Assembly: GCF_025995235.1 (NCBI RefSeq)
Contig: NZ_BAPT01000048.1
Span: 1 to 64,000 of the forward strand
DNA: 64,000 nucleotides
Direction of reading: 5' to 3'
Origin: Ameyamaea chiangmaiensis
GTDB lineage: Bacteria > Pseudomonadota > Alphaproteobacteria > Acetobacterales > Acetobacteraceae
Shown here: positions 16,352-24,956 of the stretch, in pieces
Layout: the number at the start of each line of letters is the position of its first letter
Numbering within the stretch: the first letter of the stretch is position 1
The notes under the pieces: generated by a model
Database searches by the model: none
What the model saw: the letters and a program-made list of their open reading frames with translations, nothing else
Told to the model about the DNA's origin: nothing
Translations under genes and position numbers: made by a program

Positions 16352-17631
16352 CAGTACACCTCCGCATATCGACGGCATATCTCGTCTTCAGAGAGACCCG
16401 ACAGAACCTCGATCTCTGACGTCTTCAACATCGTGTAGGCGTCGAACATCGTCTGTCCCATCCAGGCGCGGGGCGCCGGATCGGCTGCCATGAGCGACAG
16501 CGCCTCGGCCAGGGAGGAGGGGAGGGGCGGCGCGTCGCCGCTGCCCGCGGCGGGCAGCACCAGCCCGTGGCGAAGCCCCTCCAGTCCGGCATGCACAAGA
16601 CATCCCAGCGCGATATACGGGCTGGCGGCCGCATCGACGACCCGGAATTCGAGGTTGGCGCGCCGTGCGATCACGTCGGGGTCAGTCGAAAATGTTGGAC
16701 AGACACGCAGGGATGCACCCCTGTCCGCCAGCGCGATGTCGGCACGGGTGGGCGCCCATTTCGACGGCCGCAGCCGATAATACGACGCCACGCTGGGTGC
16801 TGTCAGCGCTGTCATCGCGGGCATATGTCTGACGATGCCCGCGGCAAAGGCGGCGGCTTGCGGGCTGAGGCCGAAGGGGCCGTTGGGATCATACGTCACG
16901 GGCTGTCCGGACAGATCACGAAAACTGAAGTGAATATGGGTGCCGTTACCGATGCCGTCGGGGGAGTTGATGGGTGTGAAACTGGCGCGGTGGCCAAGGG
17001 AGGCCGCGCAGCCGCGCACGATTTCGCGTAGCAGCACCGTCTCGTCCGCGCTGGCAAGGCCCAGGCGCGGGCACACGGTCACTTCAAACTGTCGATCGCC
17101 TGCCTCGGCAATGAACGAATCCGGCTCGATCCCGGCGGCGCGCAGGGCGCCCATCAGCGCCGGTCCGAAGCGCCCCGAACGACGGAACAGGTCGAAGGCA
17201 TAACTGGAGGCCGGCCTGTCGGCGACGCCGGTGTAAGTAAATTCCTGCTCGAAGACGGACAGCATCCGCAGACCGAATTCCTGCTCCAGCGCGTCCAGGC
17301 CACGACGCAGGAAGTGCCGGGGGCAGCACGACCATGCGGAGCCGTCCTCGTGACGGATATCGCCCGGCATCAGCATGTGGGTCTGATTGTCCTCGCCCGG
17401 AACCGGGCCGCCCGCCGCCGGATCGGGTACCAGCATCAGATCGCCCGTCGTTCCGAACGGTGTTTTGTAGATCGGGCCAAAAGCCGACAGCATGATGTTG
17501 CTCGCGGTATAGCCCACGCCGGTCGCGCGCCGGTCGTCCAGATCACGCGCGGGAAATCCTTTTCCCCGGACAAGACCCGCGAGATCGGACGTGCCCGCAA
17601 AGATCAGGTGTTCGTCGGACGTGGCTGTCAT
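16351..17631 (-). CDS. Glutamine synthetase-like ligase (GlnT/PuuA type)
   Basis: A 426-residue member of the glutamine synthetase superfamily. MLSVFEQEFTY and DRQFEVTVCP hold metal-binding glutamates, GIGNGTHIHFSF gives the conserved histidine block, and RLRPSKWAPTRADIA the arginine loop. It is shorter than housekeeping GlnA (about 470) and lacks an obvious adenylylation tyrosine segment. It resembles gamma-glutamylamine or gamma-glutamylpolyamine synthetases that attach glutamate to an amine as the first step of its breakdown. It overlaps both neighbours by ATGA junctions. In this operon it could activate an amine released by the amidases. The substrate is unknown. Confidence 0.85.
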   Translation of the reverse strand: MTATSDEHLIFAGTSDLAGLVRGKGFPARDLDDRRATGVGYTASNIMLSAFGPIYKTPFGTTGDLMLVPDPAAGGPVPGEDNQTHMLMPGDIRHEDGSAWSCCPRHFLRRGLDALEQEFGLRMLSVFEQEFTYTGVADRPASSYAFDLFRRSGRFGPALMGALRAAGIEPDSFIAEAGDRQFEVTVCPRLGLASADETVLLREIVRGCAASLGHRASFTPINSPDGIGNGTHIHFSFRDLSGQPVTYDPNGPFGLSPQAAAFAAGIVRHMPAMTALTAPSVASYYRLRPSKWAPTRADIALADRGASLRVCPTFSTDPDVIARRANLEFRVVDAAASPYIALGCLVHAGLEGLRHGLVLPAAGSGDAPPLPSSLAEALSLMAADPAPRAWMGQTMFDAYTMLKTSEIEVLSGLSEDEICRRYAEVY

Positions 17632-18311
17632 GCCGTTGCACTTTCATGAACGCGGGTCATTTCTGCCAGCATCGTGTCGGTATCGATCTGGCGGGCATAG
17701 CCCTTGTTGTTGCGTAAGGACCAGTCATGGCGTTCCTGCGACTGGGTCAGGCACGCATCCGTGACGCAGGTCACGAGGTAGCCAAGATCACAGGCGTCCC
17801 GTATGGCGGAATCGACACATTGATCAGTCAGGCACCCGACGATGATCAGTGACCGCACACCCAGATTACGCAGCAGGTAGTCGATGTTGGTCGACATGAA
17901 AACCGACGATGAGGTCTTGGGGATCACGATCTCATCGGCTTGCGGGGCGATCGGATCGATGACCCGGGCGTCGAGCGAGCCGCGTGGTACGTTGAAGCCC
18001 GTGATCTTGTAGTCGAGACTGCGGTCCCGGCCGTCCTGCGTCAGACTTTCGATGACGGTGTAGATGACCTCGACGCCCGTCTGCCGTGCGCGCTGCACAA
18101 GGGCGATCCAGTTTGGGAGTGCCACCTTGTCGAGGCGATCGAAGAAATAGCCGAAGCGGTCGTCGATGTCGGCCGATGACAACCCGGCATATTCGCCGCC
18201 GTCGCGGCGGCAGTTGTAGTTCTGCGTGTCCACGAACAGAAGCGCGGCCGCACCCGCGTAAATCGGTCGGTCACGTGTGGTTTCGAATGTTGGTTTGACC
18301 ATCTGCCCCAT
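17628..18311 (-). CDS. Isochorismatase-fold amidohydrolase (N-carbamoylsarcosine amidase-like)
   Basis: A 227-residue cysteine hydrolase. The D-K-C triad is visible as D28 in LLFVDTQNYNC, the lysine in VIPKTSSSVF, and the cysteine of GCLTDQCVDSAIRDA. Proteins with this triad hydrolyse amides or carbamoyl groups (nicotinamidase, RutB, N-carbamoylsarcosine amidase). A creatininase-family gene in the same locus (24957) makes a creatinine- or hydantoin-like route conceivable. The gene follows the APC permease with a 21-base gap and overlaps the ligase start. The ATG at 18311 is used; M4 is an alternative. Confidence 0.85.
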   Translation of the reverse strand: MGQMVKPTFETTRDRPIYAGAAALLFVDTQNYNCRRDGGEYAGLSSADIDDRFGYFFDRLDKVALPNWIALVQRARQTGVEVIYTVIESLTQDGRDRSLDYKITGFNVPRGSLDARVIDPIAPQADEIVIPKTSSSVFMSTNIDYLLRNLGVRSLIIVGCLTDQCVDSAIRDACDLGYLVTCVTDACLTQSQERHDWSLRNNKGYARQIDTDTMLAEMTRVHESATA

Positions 18312-18332
18312 CCCGGTTGCATAGTGGAGGTG

Positions 18333-19673
18333 TTATGGCGACGACGACGTCGCTGTGTGACGGCTTGGCAGGACTGCGCCAAGGCCGAGCGCCACACCAG
18401 ACCAGGCGACGCCCAGCAGGGCCGTTGTCTCCGCGCTGCCGCCCGCCTGAAATGTCGTGACAAGTGCGGCGGTCATGATGATCAGTGCCGCAAGGGGCAC
18501 GACAAGTTCGGCCGGTGATCCCAGTAGACGACCATCGATCAATGCCCGCGCAAAGCCGAGTTGCACGATCTGATAGACCACCATGATGCAGATGGCGCCG
18601 CACGACGCCAGAAGACCATACGCCAGAACCGGCGGCAGTCGGGGGCCGAGGACCCATGGGATCAGCACTTGACCGCACAGCACGACGCCGCCGACGATCG
18701 GCAGCGCGAGGCCGTGCCGCCGGGCCGGTATCAAGGAGGACAACAGGTGTGTGGCCGCCGTCATGGGGGCGACGAGACCGGCGAACGAGGAGGCCAGCGC
18801 GGCGATGCCGAACGCCCGGGCGCTCCAGGGTCCAAGATAGGACACGCCCAGCGCGCTGAGGGTGTCCGGTGTGTTCACAAGTGCCCGTGCGCCGCCGAGG
18901 CGTTCGGCGAACCCGCGTTCGATCACCCAGAACATGCCGACGAACAGGACCGCGGTCAGCGCGACCGTGGCGTAGAGGGAGCGCGGGATGTCAACCTGTG
19001 GGTTGCGCGTGTCCGACGTCAGGGACAGGCAGGATTCAAAGCCTGCCCACGACAGGAATGCGACGACCAACGCGGACATGAGACCGCCGCCGACTCCGCC
19101 CGGTGGTGCCGCGACCGGTCCATCCCCCTGGCCGTGACCGAACAGTATGGCACAGGCCAGCAGGACCAGAAGGGCGATGCCACCCCCCTCGATGATCAGA
19201 AGCGCCCGTGCCACCGATGTGCCGCGAAGACGCAGAACCAGGAGGGCGGCGATCGTCATCGCGCCCGCGCATGATCCCCACGCGACCCGGGACAGTGTTT
19301 TGATCCCGCACAGGTCCGCAAGGAACGCGGTGCCAGCCGACGGCGTCGCCAGCGCAAAGCACAGATAGGCGCCGAACAGGATCAGGCCTGTCCCGCGCCC
19401 GATGCGCTCGCCCAGCGAGAGGGTGACGATGTGATAGGCGTCATGGCCGCTTCGGAACGACGCCACCATGCGCGCGATGCTGTACGCGACCAAGGCGACG
19501 GTGAACGCGCCGAGCAGGAACACACTCCAGATTGGCCACGACGTCAGACTTGCCACGGCCTGCCCGTTCGCGGCGAGGACAAGTGTCGGGCTGACCAGCG
19601 CAAGCGAGACGGATAGCGTTCCGATCGCGCCGAGGCGCCGGTTGGTCGTCGAGCGCTTCCAGGTTGCGGTCAT
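18333..19673 (-). CDS. APC-superfamily amino acid/amine permease
   Basis: A 446-residue inner-membrane carrier with about twelve hydrophobic segments. RRLGAIGTLSVSLALVSPTL in the first segment and FLSWAGFESCLSLTSDTRNPQVDIPRS mid-protein (the G-F-E / E-x-x-NP-type region) mark the amino acid-polyamine-organocation family. It is the first gene of the minus-strand operon with isochorismatase, ligase, FGase and GntR genes, so it probably imports the compound they process. No strong ribosome site precedes the ATG at 19673. The GTATACACAG site lies only 4 bases upstream, so a repressor bound there would block the gene. Confidence 0.88.
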   Translation of the reverse strand: MTATWKRSTTNRRLGAIGTLSVSLALVSPTLVLAANGQAVASLTSWPIWSVFLLGAFTVALVAYSIARMVASFRSGHDAYHIVTLSLGERIGRGTGLILFGAYLCFALATPSAGTAFLADLCGIKTLSRVAWGSCAGAMTIAALLVLRLRGTSVARALLIIEGGGIALLVLLACAILFGHGQGDGPVAAPPGGVGGGLMSALVVAFLSWAGFESCLSLTSDTRNPQVDIPRSLYATVALTAVLFVGMFWVIERGFAERLGGARALVNTPDTLSALGVSYLGPWSARAFGIAALASSFAGLVAPMTAATHLLSSLIPARRHGLALPIVGGVVLCGQVLIPWVLGPRLPPVLAYGLLASCGAICIMVVYQIVQLGFARALIDGRLLGSPAELVVPLAALIIMTAALVTTFQAGGSAETTALLGVAWSGVALGLGAVLPSRHTATSSSP

Positions 19674-19676
19674 GCG

Positions 19677-19686
19677 CTGTGTATAC
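19677..19686 (-). promoter_or_regulatory. Candidate GntR operator ahead of the permease operon
   Basis: The minus strand reads GTATACACAG directly upstream of the APC permease start. The same ten bases occur at 19834-19843 on the plus strand, facing the divergent operon. GTATAC cores are typical of FCD-type GntR operators, and such a regulator is encoded at 14883. Confidence 0.5.
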
Positions 19687-19832
19687 GTGACGTATGTGGA
19701 ACTTCAAACAAAAAAATCGTAGGGCATGCGGAACGGAAAAATCCTATCATATTGATATAGCTTTGTTATTGGTGCCACATTAGATAACAGGCGCGCAGGC
19801 GTTATTTTTTCGCTTACGATATGAGGCGCTTC

Positions 19833-19843
19833 TGTATACACAG
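19833..19843 (+). promoter_or_regulatory. Candidate GntR operator ahead of the MFS operon
   Basis: TGTATACA (19833-19840) is a perfect palindrome, and the ten bases GTATACACAG (19834-19843) repeat the sequence on the other side of the 215-base divergent region. It lies about 45 bases upstream of the MFS ATG at 19888. Together the pair supports joint control of both arms. Confidence 0.5.
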
Positions 19844-19887
19844 TGTGCACCGTTCTCCACGCGGATGAAGGGGTAGAAAGGACTGCC

Positions 19888-21183
19888 ATGCCGATGTCGT
19901 CTCCTGCTCTCGCTCCGCAGTCCCGACGGCGGTGGACCCTAGCTGCGCTGTTCGGATTTTGCGGCTTTGTCGGCTATCTGGATCGTGTGAACCTGTCCGT
20001 GATCGCGACCCCGATCGCGCACGATCTTCATCTTTCCGATACGCAGCTGGGCACCGTGTTGTCGGCGTTCTTCTGGAGCTACGCCCTCGCGCAGATACCG
20101 GCCGGCGTGATCGTCGACCGTTTCGGGACGCGTCTTCCGGTCATCGCCAGCATTCTGGTCTGGGCTGTCTCAAGCCTGATGAGTGCGACTGTCGGATCGC
20201 TTCTCGCCCTGGGACTTGTGCGCTTGTTACTCGGTCTCGCCGAGGCGCCGATTTATCCGGCCATGTGGCGGGGGGTCGCTCTTCATTTCAGTGCTTCCGA
20301 GCGTGGACGGGCCATGAGTTGCCTCGACTCCGGCTCCAAGCTTTCGTTCGTGTTCGGGGTTCCGTTGATCGCGGGTGTGCTGGCCATGTGGGGCTGGCGC
20401 GCGTGTTTCGTGGTGACAGCGGGGATGTCACTTTTCTGCGCGGGGCTGTTCGCGCTGGTCTACCCGCGCGAAGGACATGTGGCCGGGCGCCCACAGGCGC
20501 GTGTCTCAATCGCGACGTCCCTGCGCGCCATGGTTCCCACACGGCCCGTCGCCGGGGTCGCGGTCGGCTTTGCCGCTTATACCTACGTTTTTTATCTGCT
20601 CTCGGCGTGGATGCCGCGCCTGATCGAGATGCAGCTTGGCGTCAGCACGGTGCATGCCGGGTATTATACGGCACTCCCCTGGCTTGTCGCCGTCGTCGGT
20701 GAGGCGATCGTCGCGGGCTATATCGTCGATGCCTGTGTCGCCGCCGGGCGCGATCCCGTGTCAGTACGCAAGCTTGTGCTGAGCGTGTCGCTGTGTGCGT
20801 CGCTGGCTCTCGTCGGGGCGGCTTATTCGCATTCTCCCTTGATTGTGCTGGGTTGTCTTACCTGTTCGGCGACCGGGCTTGCGATTTCGACACCGACCGG
20901 AGTGTCGTTGATCGGGTTTGTCGCGGGGCGTGACAACGTGGGGGCGGTCGGCGCAAGTGTGAATCTGGCCGCCAACCTCGCCGGGGCCTGCGCACCGGCG
21001 TTGACCGGTTTTCTGTTGCAACGAACCGGCTCGTTTCTCGGTGCGGCCCTGGGTGCGGCCTGTGTCGTTGTTATTGGCGTCGGGTCCTACGCGTTCGTCG
21101 TGCCAGGCCGTGGACAGCGCGAGACGGCAAACGCGGTGACGGACGCGCCCGATGCGGCCCTTACAGCGGAGTACACGCGATGA
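19888..21183 (+). CDS. MFS transporter, anion:cation symporter type
   Basis: A 431-residue inner-membrane carrier with about twelve hydrophobic segments. GYLDRVNLSVIATPIAHDLH and IPAGVIVDRFGTRLP give the start and the loop 2-3 motif of the ACS/phthalate-permease family, which imports organic anions. The ATG at 19888 follows GAAAGGA; the upstream frame is not protein-like. It is the first gene of the plus-strand arm of the locus, and its last codons overlap the next start (ATGA). It would carry an organic acid or amide after TonB-dependent outer-membrane passage. Confidence 0.88.
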   Translation: MPMSSPALAPQSRRRWTLAALFGFCGFVGYLDRVNLSVIATPIAHDLHLSDTQLGTVLSAFFWSYALAQIPAGVIVDRFGTRLPVIASILVWAVSSLMSATVGSLLALGLVRLLLGLAEAPIYPAMWRGVALHFSASERGRAMSCLDSGSKLSFVFGVPLIAGVLAMWGWRACFVVTAGMSLFCAGLFALVYPREGHVAGRPQARVSIATSLRAMVPTRPVAGVAVGFAAYTYVFYLLSAWMPRLIEMQLGVSTVHAGYYTALPWLVAVVGEAIVAGYIVDACVAAGRDPVSVRKLVLSVSLCASLALVGAAYSHSPLIVLGCLTCSATGLAISTPTGVSLIGFVAGRDNVGAVGASVNLAANLAGACAPALTGFLLQRTGSFLGAALGAACVVVIGVGSYAFVVPGRGQRETANAVTDAPDAALTAEYTR

Positions 21184-22130
21184 GACCTGTTATCAGACTT
21201 GCCCTGCGAGACTGGGATTATCTGACGCCGATCCTGCTCGGGGAGGTGACGTCCGATCGTTATGACATACGGGTTACGCCCGTTGGAACCCTGCTGCCTA
21301 CCGTTGATGGCAACCCGGACTACGAGGGCGCGGAACTTTCATTCAGCCGGTATGTCCGCGACCATGCGGCGGGCACCGCACGCGATCACGGTGTTCCCTA
21401 TTTTCTGATGCGTGGTTTTCGACATCGCTGCATCCTGACACGCAAGAGTCATGGCGCTGATACGGTCGCCGACCTTCGCGGCCGGGCGATCGGTGTAACC
21501 GGCTGGCCTGATTCGGGCAACACGTGGACGCGGGCCATTCTTCGGCGCGAGGGAATTGGCGTTGAAAACGCGCGCTGGTACGCTGGTCGTCTGACGGAAT
21601 CCCATCCTGTGGTCGATCGGCTTTCGGGGTTCGGGCGTCCCGGGGTGATCGAGGCGGCTCCAGACGAAAGGCCGCTGATGGATCTTCTGAACGAAGGCTT
21701 TCTGGACGCCGTGTTCACGCCGTTCCTGCCGCCGGGATTCTTTGACGCGTCCTCGCCGTTTCGTCACCTGACGCCTGACTTCAAGACGGCGGAACTCGCC
21801 TATTATCAGCAGGTTCGCTACGTTCCAGGAATGCACATTCTTGGTTTGCGGTCCGACGTCGTAGCACGTTACGACGATGTGGAGGACGAGGTCTGCGCGC
21901 TTCTCGACCGCTCCAAGGCGATGTGGTCAGCAAAGAGAGTGAAGTATGCTGACACGACGCCATGGCTGCTGAACGATTTCGCGACAATCGCGCGCGCGTT
22001 CGATCCTGACTGGGATGCCGCGGGTCTCGACGCCAATACGTCCATGATCAACGATTTCTGCGATGAGCTGAAAGCGCAGGCGATCATTGGCGATGTCCCG
22101 TCCGTCGCGACTCTTTTTGCCGGAACGTGA
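21180..22130 (+). CDS. Substrate-binding-like protein (Pht5/NMT1-like fold)
   Basis: A 316-residue protein with blocks shared with 4,5-dihydroxyphthalate decarboxylase-like and ABC solute-binding proteins: AELSFSRYVRDHA, GVPYFLMRGFRHRCILTR, VADLRGRAIGVTGWPDSGN and LLNEGFLDAVFTPFLPPG. It has no signal peptide, so unlike a solute-binding protein it should be cytoplasmic. That favours an enzyme such as a decarboxylase, or a sensor. No ABC permease genes are near. It overlaps the MFS stop and is followed by a strong terminator, so the MFS and this gene form a two-gene operon. Confidence 0.75.
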   Translation: MRPVIRLALRDWDYLTPILLGEVTSDRYDIRVTPVGTLLPTVDGNPDYEGAELSFSRYVRDHAAGTARDHGVPYFLMRGFRHRCILTRKSHGADTVADLRGRAIGVTGWPDSGNTWTRAILRREGIGVENARWYAGRLTESHPVVDRLSGFGRPGVIEAAPDERPLMDLLNEGFLDAVFTPFLPPGFFDASSPFRHLTPDFKTAELAYYQQVRYVPGMHILGLRSDVVARYDDVEDEVCALLDRSKAMWSAKRVKYADTTPWLLNDFATIARAFDPDWDAAGLDANTSMINDFCDELKAQAIIGDVPSVATLFAGT

Positions 22131-22151
22131 TCGTTCAGTCATTTTGATACG

Positions 22152-22200
22152 ATAGCCAGACGATCAGAAAATCCGATTGTCTGGCTATTTTTTCTTTTTT
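22152..22200 (+). terminator. Intrinsic terminator after the MFS/Pht5-like operon
   Basis: ATAGCCAGAC (22152-22161) pairs with GTCTGGCTAT (22179-22188), and the arms extend partly into the loop. A T-rich run (TTTTTTCTTTTTTC) follows directly. This is a textbook rho-independent terminator, so the receptor gene downstream needs its own promoter. Confidence 0.85.
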
Positions 22201-22398
22201 CTAGTGCCCAAGTAACAAAGATACCTTCCAGGACACTGTGGCAAAAATATCGGCTTTCGCGACATAATATGTGGATATGGGCTTTAAGCGTCAAAAAATG
22301 GTCATTATCGGTGGACACCGCTGCAGCGTTGTGTATCGATGCGAATTCATTATGAAACAGCGTCCGCACGGATGTTTTGCAGATTCAGAAAGGATCCG

Positions 22399-24864
22399 AT
22401 GATGAAGCCTGTCGGTCAAACTCGTTCCGGACTTGGCACGGTCGCGCTGCTGATGGCCTCGACCGGACTGGCTTTCGTCGTCGTTCGGCCTGCGGTCGCG
22501 GCAACCGCACCGGCGTCCGCGCACCCCGCCAACCGACATGCCCGCACGGCGCCGCACCCGGTGTCCGCCGCCCAGACCGCGCCATCGGGCCCGCGGGCCG
22601 CTCAGGCCGCGACCGCCCGACCGACGCCCCGCCACGAGGCGATGTCGATGGAGTCCCAGAGTGGCATTGAATCCGTCAACGTCAGCGGCGTGCGTCGTTT
22701 CGCCGGTGGTATCATGCGTCGCCAGACCGCTGCGGAATCGCGCAGTTCGATCGGGCAGCAGTATATTTCACAGAAGATGGGGGCGAGCGCTCCGTTGGCT
22801 CTCGTTTCCGCTCTGCCCGGCGTGAACTACAATAATTCAGACCCCTTGGGCTTGGCGATCCGACAGACGATGACGATCCGCGGCCTCAGCATGGGGGAAA
22901 TGGGCTGGGTGCTGGAAGGCATGCAGGGCATGGACCAGGCCTATTACCAGCCCTACATGGAGACTTGGGCGGACTCTGAAAATATCGCTGATATGACGGT
23001 GATTCAGGGCAGTTCGCGTCTTGTCGATCCGGTCTCGACAGCGTCCGGTGGCGAGGTCATCGTCACGGTTCGCGATCCGTCGGACAAAATGGGTGGACAC
23101 CTTAGCTACAGCGCCGGGTCGTATCGCGCACAGCGCGTATTCGCGCGGCTTGACTCGGGTTACATCGGTAATAGCGGTGTCAAGATGTTCGCTTCGTATT
23201 CTTATACGGCCGCGAATCTCTTTACCGGAAGTGGCCGTAACCATCGGACGCAGGTGGACTACAAGATTACGAAGGATTGGGGCGACTACGGTAAAAGCTC
23301 GATCTACGCCTCGTATGACAATTGGTATAATGCACGTCTGAACACGACTGGGCTGAGCCAATGGGAAGCCGCGAACGCGGTCGACAATAATTTTTCCGCT
23401 GGTAATCTCGCCAGTACCTACATCCCGGGCAAGACAACCAATTATTGGAAGCCTTACGTCTATAAGAATGAAGATGCCTTAGTATCCATGCAGAACGTGT
23501 TCCGCGTGGCCAAGGGTGTGACATTCCACTTCAATCCGTATTTCCGTTGGGAGGCGACGAACGCACCGGGCCAGACAAGTGCCAATGTCAATAGCTTGTA
23601 TGTCGGCAATGAAAAAGCCGACGTCAACACCAGTGGTCTGTACTATACTAATGCGGCTACTGGACAATTTTCTGCCATGAGTAATACAAGGCAGAATATT
23701 TATGCTGAAGGTATCAATACCTATTTTGATATTGATCTGACTCGCACAAATACGATGCAGGTTGGATATTGGTTCGACAATTTTTCTCTTTCGCAGCTCG
23801 GTAGCCTGTCTCCACTCGACCAGTACGGCAACGCAGCCAACGACATGGGGAAATATATCCTCCGTGCCACGGATGGGCGTGCCATCTCCGGCTCGAACTT
23901 TACGCTGCAGCAGCAAACGCACGCACTTTACATCGGCGACACGCAGACGTTTTTCGGCGGTAAGCTGAAAATTGCTGCTGGTTTCCGGGAAATGCTGAAT
24001 TACATCAATGGGACGAACTACGTCGGCTCACAGGGTAAATTCTCGAACTCGTTCACGCAGCCTATGCCGCGCGTATCGATTTCTTATGATATCAACCCGC
24101 ATACTCAGGTATACGTCAACGGAATTACCAATGTGCGCGCTGCGATGCCGGGCAATAGCTACACCACGCTTTATAATGTCTCGACTGGAGCCGTGAGCCA
24201 GCAGGGGTTGGCGTCTGTGAAGCCGGAATATACGATCGGCGAAGAGCTTGGTCTGCGTTATCATGGTGCCGTTCAGGCCAGTGTCGCCCTGTTCAACATG
24301 AACATGACCAATCATCAGATTTCGACGCTGGCGGTTCAGAACGGCGCTCTGGTCAGCCAGGCCATCTCGGCCGGCGGCGAGACGATTCGCGGTGTCACGG
24401 CCGAGTTGGCCACGCGTTCCTATTATGGTTTTTCGCCATACGTGAACGCCCAGTATGTCCATGCAACGATGGACAATGACATGACCTATGGCGGCAAGGT
24501 TTATCACACGGCCGGGAAGGTCATGGTGACGACGCCGAAGTTTATGGCCAATATCGGCGTGAATTACGAGCATGGCCCATTCTTCGCCAATCTGGCCTTC
24601 AAGTGGGTCGACTCCCAGTATTCGACGTTCATGAACGACCAGAGCATGCCGGCATACAAGACCGTCGATCTGGGTCTTGGGTATCGTCTGCCGAGCTACT
24701 GGATCGCGCACGCGCCGACCGTGCGCCTGAACTTCACCAATCTGTCGAACGTCCATTACCTCGGCTCCGTCGCCAGCCCGACGGTCTCGTATAAAGTGTC
24801 GCAGCCGGGCTACTATCTTGCGGCTCCCATGACGGTGATGATGACCGCCTCGACCGATTTCTGA
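22399..24864 (+). CDS. TonB-dependent outer-membrane receptor (2)
   Basis: An 821-residue receptor. AAAGGA precedes two adjacent ATG codons (22399 and 22402; the second has better spacing). A signal peptide follows (LGTVALLMASTGLAFVVVRP, cleavage near AVA-AT), then an A/P/H-rich linker, a plug domain (TMTIRGLSMGEMGWVLEGMQ) and a beta-barrel ending in MTASTDF. Plug and barrel motifs parallel the receptor at 3473 (SALPG-x-x-x-x-x-SDP-x-G, WVLEGM, STFMND, VASP), so they are paralogues. It sits between the Pht5-like and creatininase genes and probably imports the substrate of this locus. Its own promoter must lie in 22200-22390. Confidence 0.92.
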   Translation: MMKPVGQTRSGLGTVALLMASTGLAFVVVRPAVAATAPASAHPANRHARTAPHPVSAAQTAPSGPRAAQAATARPTPRHEAMSMESQSGIESVNVSGVRRFAGGIMRRQTAAESRSSIGQQYISQKMGASAPLALVSALPGVNYNNSDPLGLAIRQTMTIRGLSMGEMGWVLEGMQGMDQAYYQPYMETWADSENIADMTVIQGSSRLVDPVSTASGGEVIVTVRDPSDKMGGHLSYSAGSYRAQRVFARLDSGYIGNSGVKMFASYSYTAANLFTGSGRNHRTQVDYKITKDWGDYGKSSIYASYDNWYNARLNTTGLSQWEAANAVDNNFSAGNLASTYIPGKTTNYWKPYVYKNEDALVSMQNVFRVAKGVTFHFNPYFRWEATNAPGQTSANVNSLYVGNEKADVNTSGLYYTNAATGQFSAMSNTRQNIYAEGINTYFDIDLTRTNTMQVGYWFDNFSLSQLGSLSPLDQYGNAANDMGKYILRATDGRAISGSNFTLQQQTHALYIGDTQTFFGGKLKIAAGFREMLNYINGTNYVGSQGKFSNSFTQPMPRVSISYDINPHTQVYVNGITNVRAAMPGNSYTTLYNVSTGAVSQQGLASVKPEYTIGEELGLRYHGAVQASVALFNMNMTNHQISTLAVQNGALVSQAISAGGETIRGVTAELATRSYYGFSPYVNAQYVHATMDNDMTYGGKVYHTAGKVMVTTPKFMANIGVNYEHGPFFANLAFKWVDSQYSTFMNDQSMPAYKTVDLGLGYRLPSYWIAHAPTVRLNFTNLSNVHYLGSVASPTVSYKVSQPGYYLAAPMTVMMTASTDF

Positions 24865-24956
24865 TCCTGAGCGGGGCTGTTCCTGACGCCCCGTCTATCA
24901 CATTCCGGTGCGCCCCCCCGGGAACGATGGGGATGCCACGACTATGAGGAAACCCG

